Of a stretch of DNA of 64,000 nt, positions 32,846 to 41,606 are shown in pieces (the first letter of the stretch is position 1; the number at the start of each line of letters is the position of its first letter). The DNA lies in the NCBI GenBank assembly GCA_963767285.1, contig CAVYDJ010000002.1:682001-746000 (forward strand), given 5' to 3'. Source of the DNA: WHSW01 sp963767285. Its GTDB lineage: Bacteria > Actinomycetota > Thermoleophilia > Solirubrobacterales > 70-9. Both the position numbers and the translations under genes were made by a program. Under the pieces are notes generated by a model. That model was not told the DNA's origin and did no database searches. It saw nothing but the letters and a program-made list of their open reading frames with translations.

Positions 32846-35800
32846 ATGGATGCTGCGTTCCGTTCCCGCCTGAGCAAGGTCCGCACCCGGACACCGCTCG
32901 CGCTCGTCGCCACGACGGTTGCCCTGGCGGCGCCGATGGTGCTCGCGCCCGGGGCGAGCGGCGCCTTCTCGGCGCCGACCAACTACTCCGCGGGCTCTGG
33001 GCCAGTGGCGGTAGCGGTTGGGAGCTTCAACGGCGACGTCGACTCCTACCTCGACCTCGCGGTCGCAAACTCCTCCGACAACACCGTCTCGATCCTCCTC
33101 GGCTCGCCGAGCGGGACATTCGGGGCGCCGACGAGCTTCATCGTGGGCCCCAGGCCCGTATCGATCGCCGCCGGCAGCTTCAACGGCGACTTCGACTCCG
33201 ATCCCGACCTGGCGGTCGCCTACGCCGGCGTCGGCGCGAACCCGGGTGGCGTATCGGTGCTCCTCGGCGGGCCGAACGGGAGCTTCGCGGGGGCCAACTT
33301 CTCCGCGGGCTTTACTCCCGTCTCGGTCGCCGTAGGCAACTTCAACGGCGACTTCGACTCCGACCCGGACCTCGCGCTCGTCAACCTGGACAGCGACAAC
33401 GTCTCGGTGCTCCTCGGCGGGCCGGGCGGGAATTTCGGGGCGCCCACCAACTTCCCCGTGGGTGACAGCCCCCGCGACGTCGCCACCGGCGACTTCAACG
33501 GCGACCCCGACCCCGACCTCGTGGTCGTGAACCACCACGCCGAGACCGTCTCGGTGCTCGTCGGCGGGGCGGGCGGCGCCTTCTCGGCGCCGGCGAACTT
33601 CGACTTGCACGCCGGCAACCGCGAGCCGGTCGGCCCCGACGAGGTCGCCGTCGGCGACTTCAACGGCGACTCCGACCTCGACCTCGCGGTAACGGCCGGC
33701 GATTGGGGAGACCCCTTGACCGAAGACGTCGCGGTGCTCCTTGGCCAGCCGGGATTGGCCTTCGGGGCGCCGACCTTCTTCTCCTTGGGCGGGAACGGCG
33801 CCCGCGACGTCGCCACCGGCGACTTCAACGGCGACTCCGACCTCGACCTCGCGGTCGCCCTCAACAGCAACGACAGGGTCAACGTCCTGCAGGGCGGGGG
33901 GGACGGCACCTTCGGCGGCACGCTATGGGCGGCGGACGACGGCCCGGAAGGGGTTGCCGTCGCTGATCTCGTCGGCGACTCCCGCCCCGACCTCGTGGTC
34001 GCGAATTTCAGCGGCCTTGTCTCGGTGCTGCGAAACAAGATCGGAGCCCCCCAGATCACCGCTACGTCTCCGATCCCGCCCAGCAACAACAACAACCCCG
34101 CGGTCAAGGGCACAGGCGCCGAGGCGGGCTCGACCGTGAAGCTCTACGCCACCGCGGCCTGCTCGGGCGCGCCGCTTGGCACCGGCCCCGCGGCCAACTT
34201 CAACGGCTCCGTCGGCATCACCGCCGCGAACGTGCCCTCCAACCAGACCACCAACCTGCGCGCCACCGCCACCGATGCGACCGGAGACACGTCCGCCTGC
34301 TCCGGGCCCTTCAGCTACCTCGAGGACTCAACCAATTTCTCGGAACGCGTCCCGATCAGCGGCACCGAACCGCCCTCCCCCGCCAACGACAACAACCCCG
34401 AGGTCATCGGTGTCGCGGAACCGTGGTACTTCGAGCCGAACTCGACCGTGAAGATCTACGGCGACTCCGCGTGCGCCGGACCGGTTCTCGGGACAGGCCC
34501 CGCCGCAGCCATCTATGAATACGGCCCGGGGATCACCGTGACCGTCCCCGACAACCAGACCACCGACCTGACCGCCGCCTCCTTCGACCAGGCTGGCAAC
34601 GCCGGGCCCTGCTCATTTGGCGCCATTCCCTACACCGAGGACTCGACGGCGCCGGCTCCCCCCTCGATCGCCGACATCGACCCCGACTCGCCCGCGAACA
34701 ACAACAACCCCAAGGTCAAGGGCTTTGGCGCAGAGTTCGGCTCGACCGTGAAGATCTACAACAACGCCAATCGCTCCTGCACCAACCTCGTGGGCACCGG
34801 CACCGCCGTCGAGTTCAACAGCACCACGGGGATCACGGTCACCCTGCCCGATAACCAGACCGCGAACCTGCGCGCCACCGCCACCAATGCGGTCGGCAAC
34901 CCCTCCGCCTGTTCGGGGCCCAACCCGTTCCCCTACACCGAGGACTCGAGCGCCCCCACGGCGCCGGCGATCGCCGCCACCTCTCCTGCGTCGCCCGCCA
35001 ATGACAACAACCCCGAGGTCACGGGCTCCGGCGCGGAGACAGGCTCGACCGTGAGGCTCTACAACGATCCCACCTGCGAGGGCGGCTCCCTGGTCGGCAC
35101 CGGGACCGCCGCCGCGTTCAACGGCGCCACGGGGATCACCGCGACCGTCCCCGACAACCAGACCACCCACCTCTACGCCGCCGCCACCGATCAGGTCGGC
35201 AACGTCTCCGCCTGCTCCCAGCCCGGCTTCGGCTACACCGAGAACTCGACCATCCCGACGACGCCCGATATCACCGGCACCGATCCGGACTCACCATCCC
35301 CCGACCCACGCCCCGACATCAAGGGCAGGGCTCCGGCGGGCTCGACCGTGACGATCTTCGCGAGCGACAGATGCAGCACCGCATTCGAGGTGGTCAGCGG
35401 TCCGGCTTCGGAGTTCGACGACCCCGGGCTCCCGCTTAGGGTCGAGTCGAACACAAGCACCGACTTCACCGCCACCGCCACCATTGGCGCTAACACCTCC
35501 GCCTGCTCCAAGGGCTTCACCTACGTCGAGGACGAGGACCCGCCCGACACCCAGATCGTCACCTCGCCGCCGAACCAATCGAGCGCCTCGGTCGGCGAAT
35601 TCACGTTCGCCTCGCCCGGCGGCGGCACCTCCTTCGAGTGTCGCCTCGACGACGCGCCCTTCGGCCCGTTCAGCCTTTGCGGCGCGCCCCACGTCACCCC
35701 GTTCCTCGACGACGGTTCGCACACCCTCGAGGTGCGCGCCCTCGACGCCGCCGGCAACGTCGACCCAAGCCCCGCCTCCTACATCTGGATGGTCGACACC

Positions 35801-36757
35801 TTCTCGCCCGCGACTCCGGCGATCACCGTTACGTCGCCCACCTCGCCTGCCAACGACAACAACCCCGAGGTCACGGGCACGCTCGGCGCCGGGGAGCCAA
35901 CCCACGTGAAGCTCTACACCGACGACTCCACCTGCGCCGACCCCGCCGGCGCCACCGGCACCGTGGCCGCTTTCACGGGCGCCGGGATCACGGTCGCGGT
36001 CGCGGGCGACCACACCACCGAGCTTCGCGCCCGCGTCGTCGACCTGGCGGGCAACCTCTCTTCCTGCTCGGCCGCGTTCGCCTACACCGAGGACTCAACA
36101 CCTCCCGCGGTGCCCTCGATCACCGCCACCTCTCCCAGCTCGCCGGCCGACGACAACAGCCCCGAGGTCATCGGCACGGTTGGCTCGGGCACCCTCCACG
36201 TGAAGCTCTACAGCGACGACTCCACCTGCGCCGATCCCGCCGGCGCCACGGGCACCGTCGCCGCCTTCACGGGCGCCGGGATCACGCTCGCGGTCGCGGG
36301 CGACCACACCACCGACGTTCGCGCCCGCGCCGTCGACCAGGCCGGCAACGCCTCCGCCTGCTCGGGCGCCTTCGCCTACACCGAGGCCTCGTCGACCCCG
36401 GACCCGACGACCCCGGACCCGACGAACCCGGACCCGACGCTTCCGGGGCCCACGAACCCGGGGCCGACGACTCCGGACCCGACGAACCCGGCTACAACGA
36501 TCCCGGAGACGACGATCAGCAAGAAGCCGGCGAGCAAGACGCCGAGTAGGAAGGCGAAGTTCGAGTTCACATCGAGCGAGCCAGGCTCGAGCTTCGCGTG
36601 CAAGCTCGACTCCCAGCCGTTCGAGCGGTGCTCGTCGCCGACGACCTACAAGCGGCTTTCGCCCGGCAAACACACCTTCAAGGTCCAGGCCACCAACCTC
36701 GCCGGCAAGACCGACGCCACCCCGGCGGCCTACACCTGGAAGGTCAAGCCGAAGTAA
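32846..36757 (+). CDS. Large exported FG-GAP / Ig-like repeat protein
   Basis: 1303 residues. Signal peptide at residues 1-36 (LALVATTVALAAPMVLAPGASG). Residues 40-400 contain seven or so FG-GAP/VCBS repeats, each with a calcium-type DxDxDxDLAV loop (FNGDFDSDPDLAVAYAG; FNGDSDLDLAVTAGD), probably a beta-propeller. Residues 405-1180 hold about seven Ig-like domains of roughly 100 residues beginning SPASPANDNNPEVTG and ending YTEDST, plus one different domain near 900-980 (FECRLDDAPFGPFSLCG). A Pro/Thr/Asp spacer (PDPTTPDPT) precedes a C-terminal domain like the odd one (FACKLDSQPFERCSS). No LPxTG or membrane anchor, so it is secreted or non-covalently held. Likely adhesion or matrix role. Confidence 0.82.
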   Translation: MDAAFRSRLSKVRTRTPLALVATTVALAAPMVLAPGASGAFSAPTNYSAGSGPVAVAVGSFNGDVDSYLDLAVANSSDNTVSILLGSPSGTFGAPTSFIVGPRPVSIAAGSFNGDFDSDPDLAVAYAGVGANPGGVSVLLGGPNGSFAGANFSAGFTPVSVAVGNFNGDFDSDPDLALVNLDSDNVSVLLGGPGGNFGAPTNFPVGDSPRDVATGDFNGDPDPDLVVVNHHAETVSVLVGGAGGAFSAPANFDLHAGNREPVGPDEVAVGDFNGDSDLDLAVTAGDWGDPLTEDVAVLLGQPGLAFGAPTFFSLGGNGARDVATGDFNGDSDLDLAVALNSNDRVNVLQGGGDGTFGGTLWAADDGPEGVAVADLVGDSRPDLVVANFSGLVSVLRNKIGAPQITATSPIPPSNNNNPAVKGTGAEAGSTVKLYATAACSGAPLGTGPAANFNGSVGITAANVPSNQTTNLRATATDATGDTSACSGPFSYLEDSTNFSERVPISGTEPPSPANDNNPEVIGVAEPWYFEPNSTVKIYGDSACAGPVLGTGPAAAIYEYGPGITVTVPDNQTTDLTAASFDQAGNAGPCSFGAIPYTEDSTAPAPPSIADIDPDSPANNNNPKVKGFGAEFGSTVKIYNNANRSCTNLVGTGTAVEFNSTTGITVTLPDNQTANLRATATNAVGNPSACSGPNPFPYTEDSSAPTAPAIAATSPASPANDNNPEVTGSGAETGSTVRLYNDPTCEGGSLVGTGTAAAFNGATGITATVPDNQTTHLYAAATDQVGNVSACSQPGFGYTENSTIPTTPDITGTDPDSPSPDPRPDIKGRAPAGSTVTIFASDRCSTAFEVVSGPASEFDDPGLPLRVESNTSTDFTATATIGANTSACSKGFTYVEDEDPPDTQIVTSPPNQSSASVGEFTFASPGGGTSFECRLDDAPFGPFSLCGAPHVTPFLDDGSHTLEVRALDAAGNVDPSPASYIWMVDTFSPATPAITVTSPTSPANDNNPEVTGTLGAGEPTHVKLYTDDSTCADPAGATGTVAAFTGAGITVAVAGDHTTELRARVVDLAGNLSSCSAAFAYTEDSTPPAVPSITATSPSSPADDNSPEVIGTVGSGTLHVKLYSDDSTCADPAGATGTVAAFTGAGITLAVAGDHTTDVRARAVDQAGNASACSGAFAYTEASSTPDPTTPDPTNPDPTLPGPTNPGPTTPDPTNPATTIPETTISKKPASKTPSRKAKFEFTSSEPGSSFACKLDSQPFERCSSPTTYKRLSPGKHTFKVQATNLAGKTDATPAAYTWKVKPK

Positions 36758-36760
36758 GCG

Positions 36761-37159
36761 CTACGGGAGCAGGAGGTCGTTCTGCGAGCTGGGTCGCTCG
36801 GGACCGACAGTGAGCAGCGTCTCGGCTCCCTCGCCACCGTTCGTGACCTGGTAGTCGCCCTCCTGGAGCTCCACCTTGACCGCGCCGGTGCCGCCGGCGA
36901 CGATCTCGTCGCTCGACTCGTCGGTCGGGCCCTCCAGCACCAGTCGCGCGGGATCGGCGGTCTGGTTGGAGATCGTGATGTTGGCGAGGCCTGCGCCGAC
37001 CTCTTGAGGTCCGACGCTGACCTCGGTGTCGCCGATCCTCGCGGTCAGCGAGATCGGCGCCGGCGGGCGCGGGTTGTTCTCGAAGTCGTCCTCACCGCAC
37101 GCCGCGAGCGTCAGCGCGCAGAGCGCCACGCCGACGGCTACGAAGCTCCTCACCCTCAT
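36761..37159 (-). CDS. Small exported lipoprotein
   Basis: 132 residues with a lipobox LTLAACGED after a hydrophobic core (VAVGVALCALTL), so lipid-anchored outside the membrane. The mature part is a small beta domain (PISLTARIGDTEVSVGPQ; AGLANITISNQTADPARLVLEGP; VKVELQEGDYQVTNGG) resembling cupredoxin-like or Ig-like modules, but lacking the Cys/His copper ligands. Role unknown. Adjacent to ygfZ on the same strand (11 bp), possibly co-transcribed. Confidence 0.7.
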   Translation of the reverse strand: MRVRSFVAVGVALCALTLAACGEDDFENNPRPPAPISLTARIGDTEVSVGPQEVGAGLANITISNQTADPARLVLEGPTDESSDEIVAGGTGAVKVELQEGDYQVTNGGEGAETLLTVGPERPSSQNDLLLP

Positions 37160-37170
37160 GCTTGCGGAGC

Positions 37171-38118
37171 CTAGCCGAAGGGAAGGGGTACTAGCTCCGC
37201 TTCGATTCCCTCGCCCACGGAGACCGTGGCGCCCGGCTCGGCCTCGCGGCGCAGGATCGCGAGCGCGATCGGGCCGTGGGCGGGGGAGAGGACGGCGGTG
37301 CCGATCGTGCCGAGCTCGCGCTCGCCGAGCCGCACGGGCTCGCCCGCGGCGGCGGCCGCCGAGAGGCGCAGGCCGCGTAGGTGGCGGTTGGGCTTGCCCT
37401 TGTAGTGCAGGCGGGCGACCGTCTCCTGGCCGATGTAGCAGCCCTTGCCGAAGTCGATGGCGCGGTCGTTGATGCCGGCCTCCTGCGGGATCGTCGCGGT
37501 GGTCATCTCACGGCCGAAGCGCGGGCGCCCCGACTCGACTCGCACGATCTCCGCGGCCTCCTCGGTCACCGGCTCGGCGCCGCGTTCGGCGAGCGCGCCC
37601 AGCAGCGCTGCCACCTCTTCGCGCGCAAGCGTGAGGTCCACGCCGAGGTCGGTTGCCACGGCGACGCTCGCGATCCCTCCGATGTCCTGCTCGCGGTGGG
37701 CGTGCTCGGGTCCGAGCGGGCCGCCGAGCACGAGCTGAGTCGCGGCGGGGCCGATCACCGAGACGACGGCGAGCTCGTCCGTGCGGTCGATGACCTCCAC
37801 GTCGCGGCCGATCTTGTAGCGGTCGAGGTGCGAGATCACCGCGGGCCCCGCCACCTCCTCCGTGCCGATGCCGAAGGCGTCGTCGAGGCGCAGCACGCGC
37901 ATGTCGCCCTGCATGCGTCCCTTGCGGTCGAGCAGGGCCGAGTAGGCGCCGGTCCCGGGCTCCAGCGACTCCACGTCCTGGGTCAGCTGGCCCTGCAGGT
38001 ACTCGCCGGCCTCGGTTCCACCGACCTCCAGGACCCGCCGGCCAATGCGTTCGACCACACCGGCGCCCTCGCGCAGGACCCGATACTGGCCGTCGAGCTC
38101 GACGTCGGTCGTTGGCAT
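37171..38118 (-). CDS. ygfZ: YgfZ/GcvT-like folate-binding protein
   Basis: 315 residues of the YgfZ family, which uses tetrahydrofolate to help keep Fe-S clusters intact. The hallmark KGCYIGQE is present at FGKGCYIGQETVARLHYKGK, including the conserved cysteine. The N-terminal half has LEVGGTEAGEYLQGQLTQDV, and GKPNRHLRGLRL leads to the C-terminal barrel. Length and order are normal for the family. It diverges from the multicopper oxidase with 53 bp between. Confidence 0.88.
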   Translation of the reverse strand: MPTTDVELDGQYRVLREGAGVVERIGRRVLEVGGTEAGEYLQGQLTQDVESLEPGTGAYSALLDRKGRMQGDMRVLRLDDAFGIGTEEVAGPAVISHLDRYKIGRDVEVIDRTDELAVVSVIGPAATQLVLGGPLGPEHAHREQDIGGIASVAVATDLGVDLTLAREEVAALLGALAERGAEPVTEEAAEIVRVESGRPRFGREMTTATIPQEAGINDRAIDFGKGCYIGQETVARLHYKGKPNRHLRGLRLSAAAAAGEPVRLGERELGTIGTAVLSPAHGPIALAILRREAEPGATVSVGEGIEAELVPLPFG

Positions 38119-38148
38119 GCGAGGCAGTTTACGGCTAGGCAGACGGGT

Positions 38149-38162
38149 TTTGATCTGTCAAA
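38149..38162. promoter_or_regulatory. Candidate DtxR-family operator before the multicopper oxidase
   Basis: TTTGA (38149-38153) and TCAAA (38158-38162) form an inverted repeat around TCTG, 10 nt before the ATG at 38172. It sits in the AT-rich divergent region shared with ygfZ. Its place upstream of an operon that encodes a DtxR protein makes autoregulation plausible, but the match to known boxes is weak. Confidence 0.35.
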
Positions 38163-38171
38163 CTTCTGCTT

Positions 38172-39296
38172 ATGACGGAGCCAAACAACGAGGAGCAATC
38201 CAACACGGATGACCCGGAGCCGCGCAAGGGGATCAGCCGCCGCAAGCTGCTCGCCGGCGGCGTCGCGGCGGCGCCCGCGCTGGCCCTGCTGCACGAGACG
38301 GTGCCGCACCAGGGCGTGCACACCGCGCTCGGCGGCGGGCAGGCAAGCGCCGCGGCCGGACAGGAGGTCGGTCCCGCCGCGCACAAGGGACACACGGCGA
38401 CCACAGCGCATGCCGGTTTCGTCCCCGGCGGCGTCGACCAGGGCCGCAACGGCTTCGATCCGACCGAGATCCTGCGTGACTTCGACTACGGGCGCACGAC
38501 TCGGATGGCGAGCGGGAGGGTGCTGCGCGAGTGGGAGCTGGTCGCCATCGACAAGGAGATCGAGGTCGCGCCCGGGGTCTTCTACCCGGCATGGACCTAC
38601 AACGGCCGTGTCCCCGGCCCGACCCTTCGCTGCAACGAGGGCGAGGCGCTGCGGATCCGGTTCGTCAACGCCTCCGAGCACCCGCACACGATCCATTTTC
38701 ACGGCGTCCACCCGGCGTTCATGGACGGGATGCCGGGGATCGGCGAGGAGCGCGGCGGGGGCGCGATCGCCCCCGGCGCCAGCTTCACCTACGAGTTCGA
38801 CGCCGACCCGTTCGGCCTCCACCTCTACCACTGCCACATCTCGCCGCTCGCCTCCCACATCACCCGCGGGCTGTACGGCGCGTTCATCATCGACCCGAAG
38901 CAGGGCCGCCCCGAAGCCGACGAGATGGTGATGGTGATGAACGGCTTCGACACCAACTTCGACCTCGCGAACGAGGTCTACGCCGTCAACACGGTCGGCT
39001 TCCACTACGTCGACAACCCGATCCAGATCAAGCGCGACGAGCTCGTCCGCATCTTCCTCGTGAACATCCTCGAGTTCGACTTCGTGAACTCGTTCCACGT
39101 CCACGCGAACTTCTTCCATTACTACCCGACCGGCACTTCGCTGCAGCCCACCGAGTTCACCGACACGATCATCCAGGGCCAGGGCCAGCGCGGGATCCTC
39201 GAGCTGCGCTTCCCGCACCCGGGCCGCTACATGTTCCACGCCCACGTCTCGGAGTTCGCCGAGCTCGGCTGGACCGGCTTCTTCGAGGTGAGCTGA
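38172..39296 (+). CDS. Tat-exported multicopper oxidase
   Basis: 374 residues. A twin-arginine signal is at residues 21-35 (ISRRKLLAGG), so folded export is expected. The two cupredoxin domains keep the copper motifs: HPHTIHFHGVH (His172, 175, 177), LHLYHCHISPLASH (His217, His220, Cys221, His222), FVNSFHVHANFFH (His309, 311) and MFHAHVSEFAELGW (His356, 358). It probably oxidises a metal ion or organic donor with O2. About 100 residues at the N-terminus are low-complexity. First gene of an operon with ZIP and DtxR genes (4 bp, then overlap), suggesting metal oxidation coupled to uptake. Confidence 0.88.
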   Translation: MTEPNNEEQSNTDDPEPRKGISRRKLLAGGVAAAPALALLHETVPHQGVHTALGGGQASAAAGQEVGPAAHKGHTATTAHAGFVPGGVDQGRNGFDPTEILRDFDYGRTTRMASGRVLREWELVAIDKEIEVAPGVFYPAWTYNGRVPGPTLRCNEGEALRIRFVNASEHPHTIHFHGVHPAFMDGMPGIGEERGGGAIAPGASFTYEFDADPFGLHLYHCHISPLASHITRGLYGAFIIDPKQGRPEADEMVMVMNGFDTNFDLANEVYAVNTVGFHYVDNPIQIKRDELVRIFLVNILEFDFVNSFHVHANFFHYYPTGTSLQPTEFTDTIIQGQGQRGILELRFPHPGRYMFHAHVSEFAELGWTGFFEVS

Positions 39297-39300
39297 GTCC

Positions 39301-40506
39301 ATGGAGGCGCGCGGAGCGATTGCCGGCGGTCCGCTCGAGCGGGTCTCACCCTGGCTGCTCGGGCTCGTACCGCTGCTGCTGATCGGCGCGGCGATCGGGG
39401 CGTTCGCGCTGCTCGGCGGCCCGGGGCTTGGCGATCGAACCGGCCCGCCGGTCGAGGAGATCGCGGTCGAGAAGACCGTCCTGCATCCCGGGACGATCGA
39501 GCTCACGATCCGTAACGACGGTCCCGACCCCGTGGAGATCGCCCAGGTGGCGGTCAACGACGGCTACGTCTCGTTCGGCGCCACCGACGGCACGACACTG
39601 GGCAGGCTCGGATCGACGACGCTGGAGATCGCCTACCCGTGGATCGAGGGTGAGGCCTATTCGATCTTCCTGCTCACCGCGACCGGCGGCACGATCGAGC
39701 ACGAGATCCCGGTCGCCGCCGAGACGCCGCAGACCGACACCGACTTCTTCGCCCTGATGGCGCTGCTCGGGATCTACGTCGGCGTGATCCCGGTCTCGCT
39801 CGGGATGCTCTGGCTGCCGTTCGTGCGCCGGATCGGCGCCGAGTGGCTGCGGATCCTGATCGCTTTCACGGTCGGGCTACTCGCCTTCCTGCTCGTCGAC
39901 GCCGGGCTGGAGGGGCTCGAGATCGCCGGGGCGGCCCCCGGCGCGTTCGGCGGCACGGCGCTCGTCTTCCTCGGCGCGATGGTGGCGTTCCTGGTCCTCG
40001 CGGGGGTTGACGCGTACCTGAGCCGCCGGCGCGAGAAGGCGTCCGCGGCGGGCGCCACGGGCGCCTACCTGGCGCTGATGGTGGCGATCGGCATCGGCCT
40101 TCACAACCTCGGCGAGGGGCTGGCCATCGGTTCGGCCTACAGCACCGGCGCGCTCGCGCTCGGCGCCTTCCTGGTCGTCGGGTTCGCGATCCACAACACG
40201 ACCGAGGGCCTGGCGATCGTCGCGCCGCTCGCGGACCAGTCGCCGCGGATCGGCCGCCTGCTCGCGCTCGGGCTGATCGCCGGGGCGCCGGCGATCCTCG
40301 GCGCCTGGATCGGCGCCGCCGCCTTCAACCCGAGCCTCGCCGCCTTCCTGTTCGGGGCCGGCGTCGGCGCGATCGCTCAGGTGATCTGGCAGCTCGTCCC
40401 GTCGATGCGCGACGAGCGTGGCCGCGCCCTGCACGTCGGCGCGGTCGCCGGCTTGCTCGGCGGGATCGCGGTCCTCTACCTGACCGGCCTGCTGGTCAGC
40501 GTCTGA
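39301..40506 (+). CDS. ZIP-family metal transporter with N-terminal extracytoplasmic domain
   Basis: 401 residues. The last 270 form an eight-helix ZIP permease with the metal-site helices IGLHNLGEGLAIG and FAIHNTTEGLAIV (H-N-x-x-E-G), so it moves divalent cations such as Zn, Mn or Fe. Before it lies an extra span (LLGLVPLLLIGAAIGAFALLG) and an 85-residue beta-rich domain (PGTIELTIRNDGPDPVEIAQ), an unusual addition for ZIP. It lies 4 bp after the multicopper oxidase and overlaps the DtxR gene by TGATG. Transport direction is inward in known members. Confidence 0.85.
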   Translation: MEARGAIAGGPLERVSPWLLGLVPLLLIGAAIGAFALLGGPGLGDRTGPPVEEIAVEKTVLHPGTIELTIRNDGPDPVEIAQVAVNDGYVSFGATDGTTLGRLGSTTLEIAYPWIEGEAYSIFLLTATGGTIEHEIPVAAETPQTDTDFFALMALLGIYVGVIPVSLGMLWLPFVRRIGAEWLRILIAFTVGLLAFLLVDAGLEGLEIAGAAPGAFGGTALVFLGAMVAFLVLAGVDAYLSRRREKASAAGATGAYLALMVAIGIGLHNLGEGLAIGSAYSTGALALGAFLVVGFAIHNTTEGLAIVAPLADQSPRIGRLLALGLIAGAPAILGAWIGAAAFNPSLAAFLFGAGVGAIAQVIWQLVPSMRDERGRALHVGAVAGLLGGIAVLYLTGLLVSV

Positions 40507-41204
40507 TGAGCGCCGAGGCACACACACGGCGCGACCGCGGGGCCGCCAACACGGAGGCGGTCGAGGACTACGCGAAGACGATCTACGCGCTCGCCGGGCG
40601 CGAGACCGGTCCGGTCGGGACCTCGGCGCTGGCGACGATGCTCGGCGTCTCCCCGGGGACCGTGACGACGATGGTCAAGCGGATGGCCGAGAGCGGGCTC
40701 GTCGAGTACGAGCCCTACCACGGGGTGCGCCTGACCGCGGCGGGCGAGCGCGTCGCGCTCGAGGTGATCCGCCATCACCGGCTGCTCGAGTCCTACCTGG
40801 CAGAGGCGCTGGGCATGCCCTGGGACCGGGTCCACGACGAGGCGGAGGTGCTCGAGCACTACATCTCCGAGGACCTGGAGCAGCTGATCGCCCAGAAGCT
40901 CGGCGACCCGAGCGTCGACCCGCACGGCGACCCGATCCCGAGCGCTGAGCTGTCGATCGCCGCCGACGCGACCCTGGCGCTGACCGAGCTCGAGCCCGGC
41001 GTCGCGGCGACCTTCGAGCGCGTTTCCGACCGTGACCCCGAGATGCTGCGCTACCTCGGCCAGCGCGGGATCCAGCCCGGGGTCGAGCTCGTGGTGCGGG
41101 CGCGAGAGCCGTTCGAGGGCCCGCTGTTCGTCGAGGTCGGCGGGACCGAGCACGCGCTAGGCCACCGGCTCGCGGGCGCGATGCGGGTCAGTGTCGCCGG
41201 ATAG
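40506..41204 (+). CDS. DtxR/MntR-family metalloregulator with FeoA-like C-terminus
   Basis: 232 residues. N-terminal winged HTH (NTEAVEDYAKTIYALAGRE; LATMLGVSPGTVTTMVKRMA), then a dimerisation/metal domain with RHHRLLESYLAEALGMPWDRVHDEAEVLEHYIS, which has the Glu/His residues typical of DtxR metal sites. The end (RYLGQRGIQPGVELVVRAREPFEG) is the SH3-like FeoA domain. It would repress metal uptake genes when Fe or Mn is plentiful. Its ATG overlaps the ZIP stop, so it is part of the operon and probably regulates it. Confidence 0.88.
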   Translation: MSAEAHTRRDRGAANTEAVEDYAKTIYALAGRETGPVGTSALATMLGVSPGTVTTMVKRMAESGLVEYEPYHGVRLTAAGERVALEVIRHHRLLESYLAEALGMPWDRVHDEAEVLEHYISEDLEQLIAQKLGDPSVDPHGDPIPSAELSIAADATLALTELEPGVAATFERVSDRDPEMLRYLGQRGIQPGVELVVRAREPFEGPLFVEVGGTEHALGHRLAGAMRVSVAG

Positions 41205-41214
41205 GCTCCGGTGG

Positions 41215-41577
41215 ATGGCACTCGCCGATGACTTCCAGGAGGTGCTGGACTCGCTGCCGGCTGACTGGACCGACATCGTCTGCGACCTGCGGCTTGCCGA
41301 CGAGGATCAGTACATCGACGCCGCGGTGCTGATGACGATGATCAACGCCCAGCCGTACTCGAAGGCCGATTGGCACTTCCGGATCAACGTCGCCCACAGC
41401 TTCGGCCACGCGGCCGCGGCCGAGACCGTCAAGGGCACCTTGGCGCTGCTCGACGACCAGGGGATCGAGGGCGAGCTGATCGTCCGCGACGTCCACGAGG
41501 GTCGCGCCGAGGTGGTCCAGATGTGGGGGCGGCCGGAATCGGTGCGGCGCGAGTTCCGCGCCCGTCGTTCGCTGTAG
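41215..41577 (+). CDS. Hypothetical protein
   Basis: 120 residues starting ATG 41215 (MALADDFQEVLDSLPADWTD), 10 bp after the DtxR gene. Acidic N-terminus, then strands DIVCDLRLADEDQYIDAAVL, FRINVAHSFGHAAA, and IEGELIVRDVHEGRAEVVQMWG. No motif recognised; a single small alpha/beta domain. GTG 41191 was rejected because it would overlap DtxR more deeply. A hairpin follows its stop. Confidence 0.6.
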   Translation: MALADDFQEVLDSLPADWTDIVCDLRLADEDQYIDAAVLMTMINAQPYSKADWHFRINVAHSFGHAAAAETVKGTLALLDDQGIEGELIVRDVHEGRAEVVQMWGRPESVRREFRARRSL

Positions 41578-41579
41578 AA

Positions 41580-41606
41580 CCGCCGGCGCGCCGGTCAGAC
41601 CGGCGG
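41580..41606. terminator. Bidirectional hairpin between convergent genes
   Basis: CGCCGGT (41589-41595) and ACCGGCG (41599-41605) form a 7-bp GC stem with a CAG loop; a wider stem CCGCCGG/CCGGCGG covers 41580-41606. It lies between convergent stops of the genes ending at 41577 and 41595. No U-tract on either side, so termination strength is uncertain. Confidence 0.4.
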
